Assembly: GCA_013698435.1 (NCBI GenBank)
Contig: JACCVA010000236.1
Location: forward strand, 1 to 8,348
Length of the DNA stretch: 8,348 bases
Direction: 5' to 3'
Source of the DNA: Nocardioidaceae bacterium
Lineage (GTDB): Bacteria; Actinomycetota; Actinomycetes; Propionibacteriales; Nocardioidaceae
Below, one piece after another: positions 6,812-8,348 of this stretch (the first letter of the stretch is position 1; the number at the start of each line of letters is the position of its first letter). Below the pieces are notes generated by a model. It was given only the letters and a program-made list of their open reading frames with translations. It was not told where the DNA came from and searched no databases. Made by a program: the position numbers and the translations under genes.

Positions 6812-8116
6812 CTAGCGCTGCGTCTCGAAGGCGTCGGCGATTTTGTTGCGGTCCTCGTCTGCAGCCTCTGCCTCACAGATGCGCCGGTAGACGTGGTGGC
6901 GCATCCGCAAGACGACGGCGGCCAACAAAGCGGCCATGAGGGAGCCCGCCAGCACGGCCACTTTGACGTGTTCGTCGCGCTCGCTGCTGTCTGCGAAGGC
7001 GAGCCCACCGATGAGAAGTGACACGGTGAAACCGATGCCACTGAGGATTGCCAGCCCCAGCACGTCGAGCCAGGACAGGTCGTCGTCGAGGTCGGCCCTG
7101 GTGAAGCGGGCGGTCAGGTAGGTGGCACCGAAGACCCCGACAGCCTTCCCGACGACGAGACCGGCCATCACCCCGATGGCGACCCGGTCGGTGAGCGAGG
7201 TGGCAAGGCCCGAGAGCCCCCCGACGGTCACTCCGCAGGACAGCAGGGCGAAGACCGGCACCGCGAACGCCGACGACACCGGCCGCCAGGCGTGCTCGAG
7301 GTGCTCAGCCAGTCCGGGGCCTGCGTGCGGTCCACCGGCACGCTCGCTGCGGATCACCGGCACCGTGAAGGCCAACAGCACGCCCGCGACTGTGGCGTGG
7401 ACACCGGACAGATGCACCAGCGACCACGTCAGCAATGCGAGCGGGGCCAGCAACCACCATGAGCGGATGCGTTTCTGCACGAGTATCGCGAAGGCAGCAA
7501 GAGGGAGAACGGCCAGCAGCAGCGGCCCTATTGAGAGGTCCGTCGTGAAGAAGAAGGCGATGATGATGATCGCCAGCAGGTCGTCGACGACGGCAAGGGT
7601 GAGCAGGAACGTACGCAGCGCGGCGGGCAGGTGGGTACCGATGACGGCGAGCACTGCGAGCGCGAACGCGATGTCGGTAGCGGTCGGGATCGCCCATCCC
7701 TCGCTCGTACCGTCGCCCAGGGTGACCAGCAGGTAGACAACCGCCGGAGTGATCACGCCACCGACAGCGGCTGCGACTGGTACGGCGGCGCGGCGTGGGT
7801 CGCGAAGGTCGCCCGCGACGAACTCCCGCTTCAGCTCGAGGCCCGCCACGAAGAAGAAGATCGCCAGCAGCCCGTCGCCTGCCCACTGCGCCAAGGTCAG
7901 CCGCAGGTGGAAAGTCTCCGGCCCGAGGCGATACTCGACGAGCGACTCGTAACCCTCAGACCATGGGGAGTTCGCCCAGACCAATGCCAGCACGGCACCC
8001 ACCAACAACAGTGCGCCGCCAAGGGTCTCCTTGCGCAGGATCTGTGCGATCCGGCTCGTCTCCACCCAGGAGCCTCTGCCGAAAACGCGCGGCGCACGTC
8101 CGTCAGCAGGCACCAT
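6812..8116 (-). CDS. nhaA: Na+/H+ antiporter NhaA
   Basis: This 434-residue inner-membrane protein exchanges Na+ (or Li+) for protons, supporting sodium and pH homeostasis. About a dozen hydrophobic segments run from residue 32 to about 405. Family motifs are intact: GLLAIFFFVAGLELKREF (82-99), PTATDIAFAL (144-153), VVDDLLAI (176-183), VPVFALLSCGV (286-296) and ILSGIGFTVSLLIGGLAF (357-374). The transport residues known from E. coli NhaA (Asp133, Asp163, Asp164, Lys300) correspond to Asp148, Asp178, Asp179 and Lys324. The ATG at 8116 is preferred because GAGGAG (8122-8127) lies five bases upstream; an in-frame ATG at 8206 has no ribosome site and adds unconserved sequence. After the last helix a charged tail ends at TAG (6814-6812). 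Downstream on the same strand is the deleted CBS/permease pair, probably once part of the same transcription unit. Confidence 0.96.
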   Translation of the reverse strand: MVPADGRAPRVFGRGSWVETSRIAQILRKETLGGALLLVGAVLALVWANSPWSEGYESLVEYRLGPETFHLRLTLAQWAGDGLLAIFFFVAGLELKREFVAGDLRDPRRAAVPVAAAVGGVITPAVVYLLVTLGDGTSEGWAIPTATDIAFALAVLAVIGTHLPAALRTFLLTLAVVDDLLAIIIIAFFFTTDLSIGPLLLAVLPLAAFAILVQKRIRSWWLLAPLALLTWSLVHLSGVHATVAGVLLAFTVPVIRSERAGGPHAGPGLAEHLEHAWRPVSSAFAVPVFALLSCGVTVGGLSGLATSLTDRVAIGVMAGLVVGKAVGVFGATYLTARFTRADLDDDLSWLDVLGLAILSGIGFTVSLLIGGLAFADSSERDEHVKVAVLAGSLMAALLAAVVLRMRHHVYRRICEAEAADEDRNKIADAFETQR

Positions 8117-8174
8117 GCCGACTCCTCGAGGGTCGCATCGATGGTTTCGTGAGAAGGGTTCCGGTAGGCGGCCA

Positions 8175-8180
8175 AGGCTA
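8175..8180 (-). promoter_or_regulatory. Weak candidate -10 hexamer for nhaA
   Basis: On the minus strand TAGCCT fits TAnnnT and would give a leader of about 50 bases to the ATG at 8116. The best -35 at suitable distance is a poor CCGACC. It lies downstream of the alternative ATG at 8206 and so, if real, would also argue for the 8116 start. Confidence 0.2.
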
Positions 8181-8255
8181 GCAACGTCGACCTCGTCGGT
8201 CGGCATGGTGATTTCGGCGATCGCGGCAGATCTTCCCGCGAGCTCACCCCGGTAC

Positions 8256-8261
8256 TACGGT
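8256..8261 (+). promoter_or_regulatory. -10 hexamer of an apparently leaderless gene
   Basis: TACGGT sits six bases before the ATG at 8268, the distance at which actinobacterial leaderless transcripts start on the A of the ATG. No ribosome binding site precedes that ATG, which agrees. The -35 side is weak (TTCCCG at 8233-8238). Confidence 0.5.
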
Positions 8262-8267
8262 GCCTGC

Positions 8268-8348
8268 ATGACCTCGATTCTGAACCGCCGCCTCGCTGGC
8301 TCGTTCGCCCTGCTCGCTCTCGTGATGACACCGCCCGCTGTGGCGGCA
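8268..8348 (+). CDS. Start of a secreted protein gene (partial, signal peptide only)
   Basis: Twenty-seven codons are present before the right edge. They read as a classical secretion signal: a short basic start with Arg7-Arg8 (MTSILNRR), a hydrophobic core (LAGSFALLALVM) and a Pro/Ala-rich cleavage region (TPPAVAA) where signal peptidase I could cut after Ala-Val-Ala. There is no lipobox cysteine in the visible part and the sequence around the arginine pair does not fit the Tat consensus well, so Sec export is more likely. The mature protein is outside the window and its function cannot be given. The gene is divergent from nhaA, and its ATG has no ribosome site but a well-placed TACGGT, suggesting a leaderless transcript. 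Confidence 0.72.
   Translation, partial: MTSILNRRLAGSFALLALVMTPPAVAA

Noticed and set aside
8117..8206. NhaA starting at the ATG at 8206
   Set aside because: No ribosome binding site precedes it and the extra 30 residues are unconserved; GAGGAG lies five bases before the ATG at 8116.
8268..8348. Twin-arginine (Tat) signal on the partial secreted protein
   Set aside because: An Arg-Arg pair is present, but the following residues (Leu-Ala-Gly) do not give the usual x-F-L-K pattern; a Sec signal is the simpler reading.
1..8348. CRISPR array, tRNA/rRNA, insertion sequence, defence or other novel system
   Set aside because: No regularly spaced repeats, no RNA gene fold, no transposase or terminal repeats, and no unassigned gene cluster were found. 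Every intact gene belongs to a known metabolic or transport family, apart from the secreted protein at the right edge, which is too short to assign.

Overview
The window is a GC-rich, gene-dense stretch of chromosome from what is most likely a high-GC Gram-positive bacterium (Actinomycetota). The basis is strong G/C preference at third codon positions, long spurious antisense open frames, a GTG start, TAnnnT-type -10 hexamers and one apparently leaderless gene. The family cannot be fixed from sequence alone; a Nocardioidaceae- or Intrasporangiaceae-like organism is only a guess.

Region 1 (1-4753, minus strand) is a tightly packed glyoxylate-forming and glyoxylate-using operon, read in the order malate synthase A (start 4753), glcD (start 3167), glcE (start 1683), glcF (start 439, running off the left edge). 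The junctions are a 4-bp overlap, a 2-bp gap and a 1-bp overlap, so translation is probably coupled. GlcDEF oxidises glycolate to glyoxylate, and malate synthase condenses glyoxylate with acetyl-CoA to give malate. The layout resembles the E. coli glc operon in logic, but the malate synthase is the short A type rather than the G type.

Region 2 (4754-5739) holds a 233-bp divergent intergenic stretch with several short palindromes and weak promoter candidates, followed by a plus-strand D-3-hydroxybutyrate dehydrogenase gene with a complete set of substrate-binding residues. Its product, acetoacetate, can feed acetyl-CoA, the co-substrate of malate synthase, so shared control is plausible but unproven.

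Region 3 (5740-6698, minus strand) is gene decay. About 33 codons of the start of a CBS-domain protein gene are joined, out of frame, to the C-terminal part of an ArsB/NhaD-type (SLC13-like) permease gene. The permease remnant carries a second lesion, a one-base frameshift after a DNIPY motif. This looks like an internal deletion that removed the end of one gene and the beginning of the next.

Region 4 (6812-8116, minus strand) is an intact NhaA Na+/H+ antiporter gene lying directly upstream of the remnant. Region 5 (8268-8348, plus strand) is the start of a divergently transcribed secreted protein gene with a clear signal peptide and a leaderless-type promoter.

I see no CRISPR array, RNA gene, insertion sequence or clearly new system. 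The most interesting items are the two-gene deletion scar, the malate synthase A/glycolate oxidase operon, and the in-frame open stretch after the nhaA stop.
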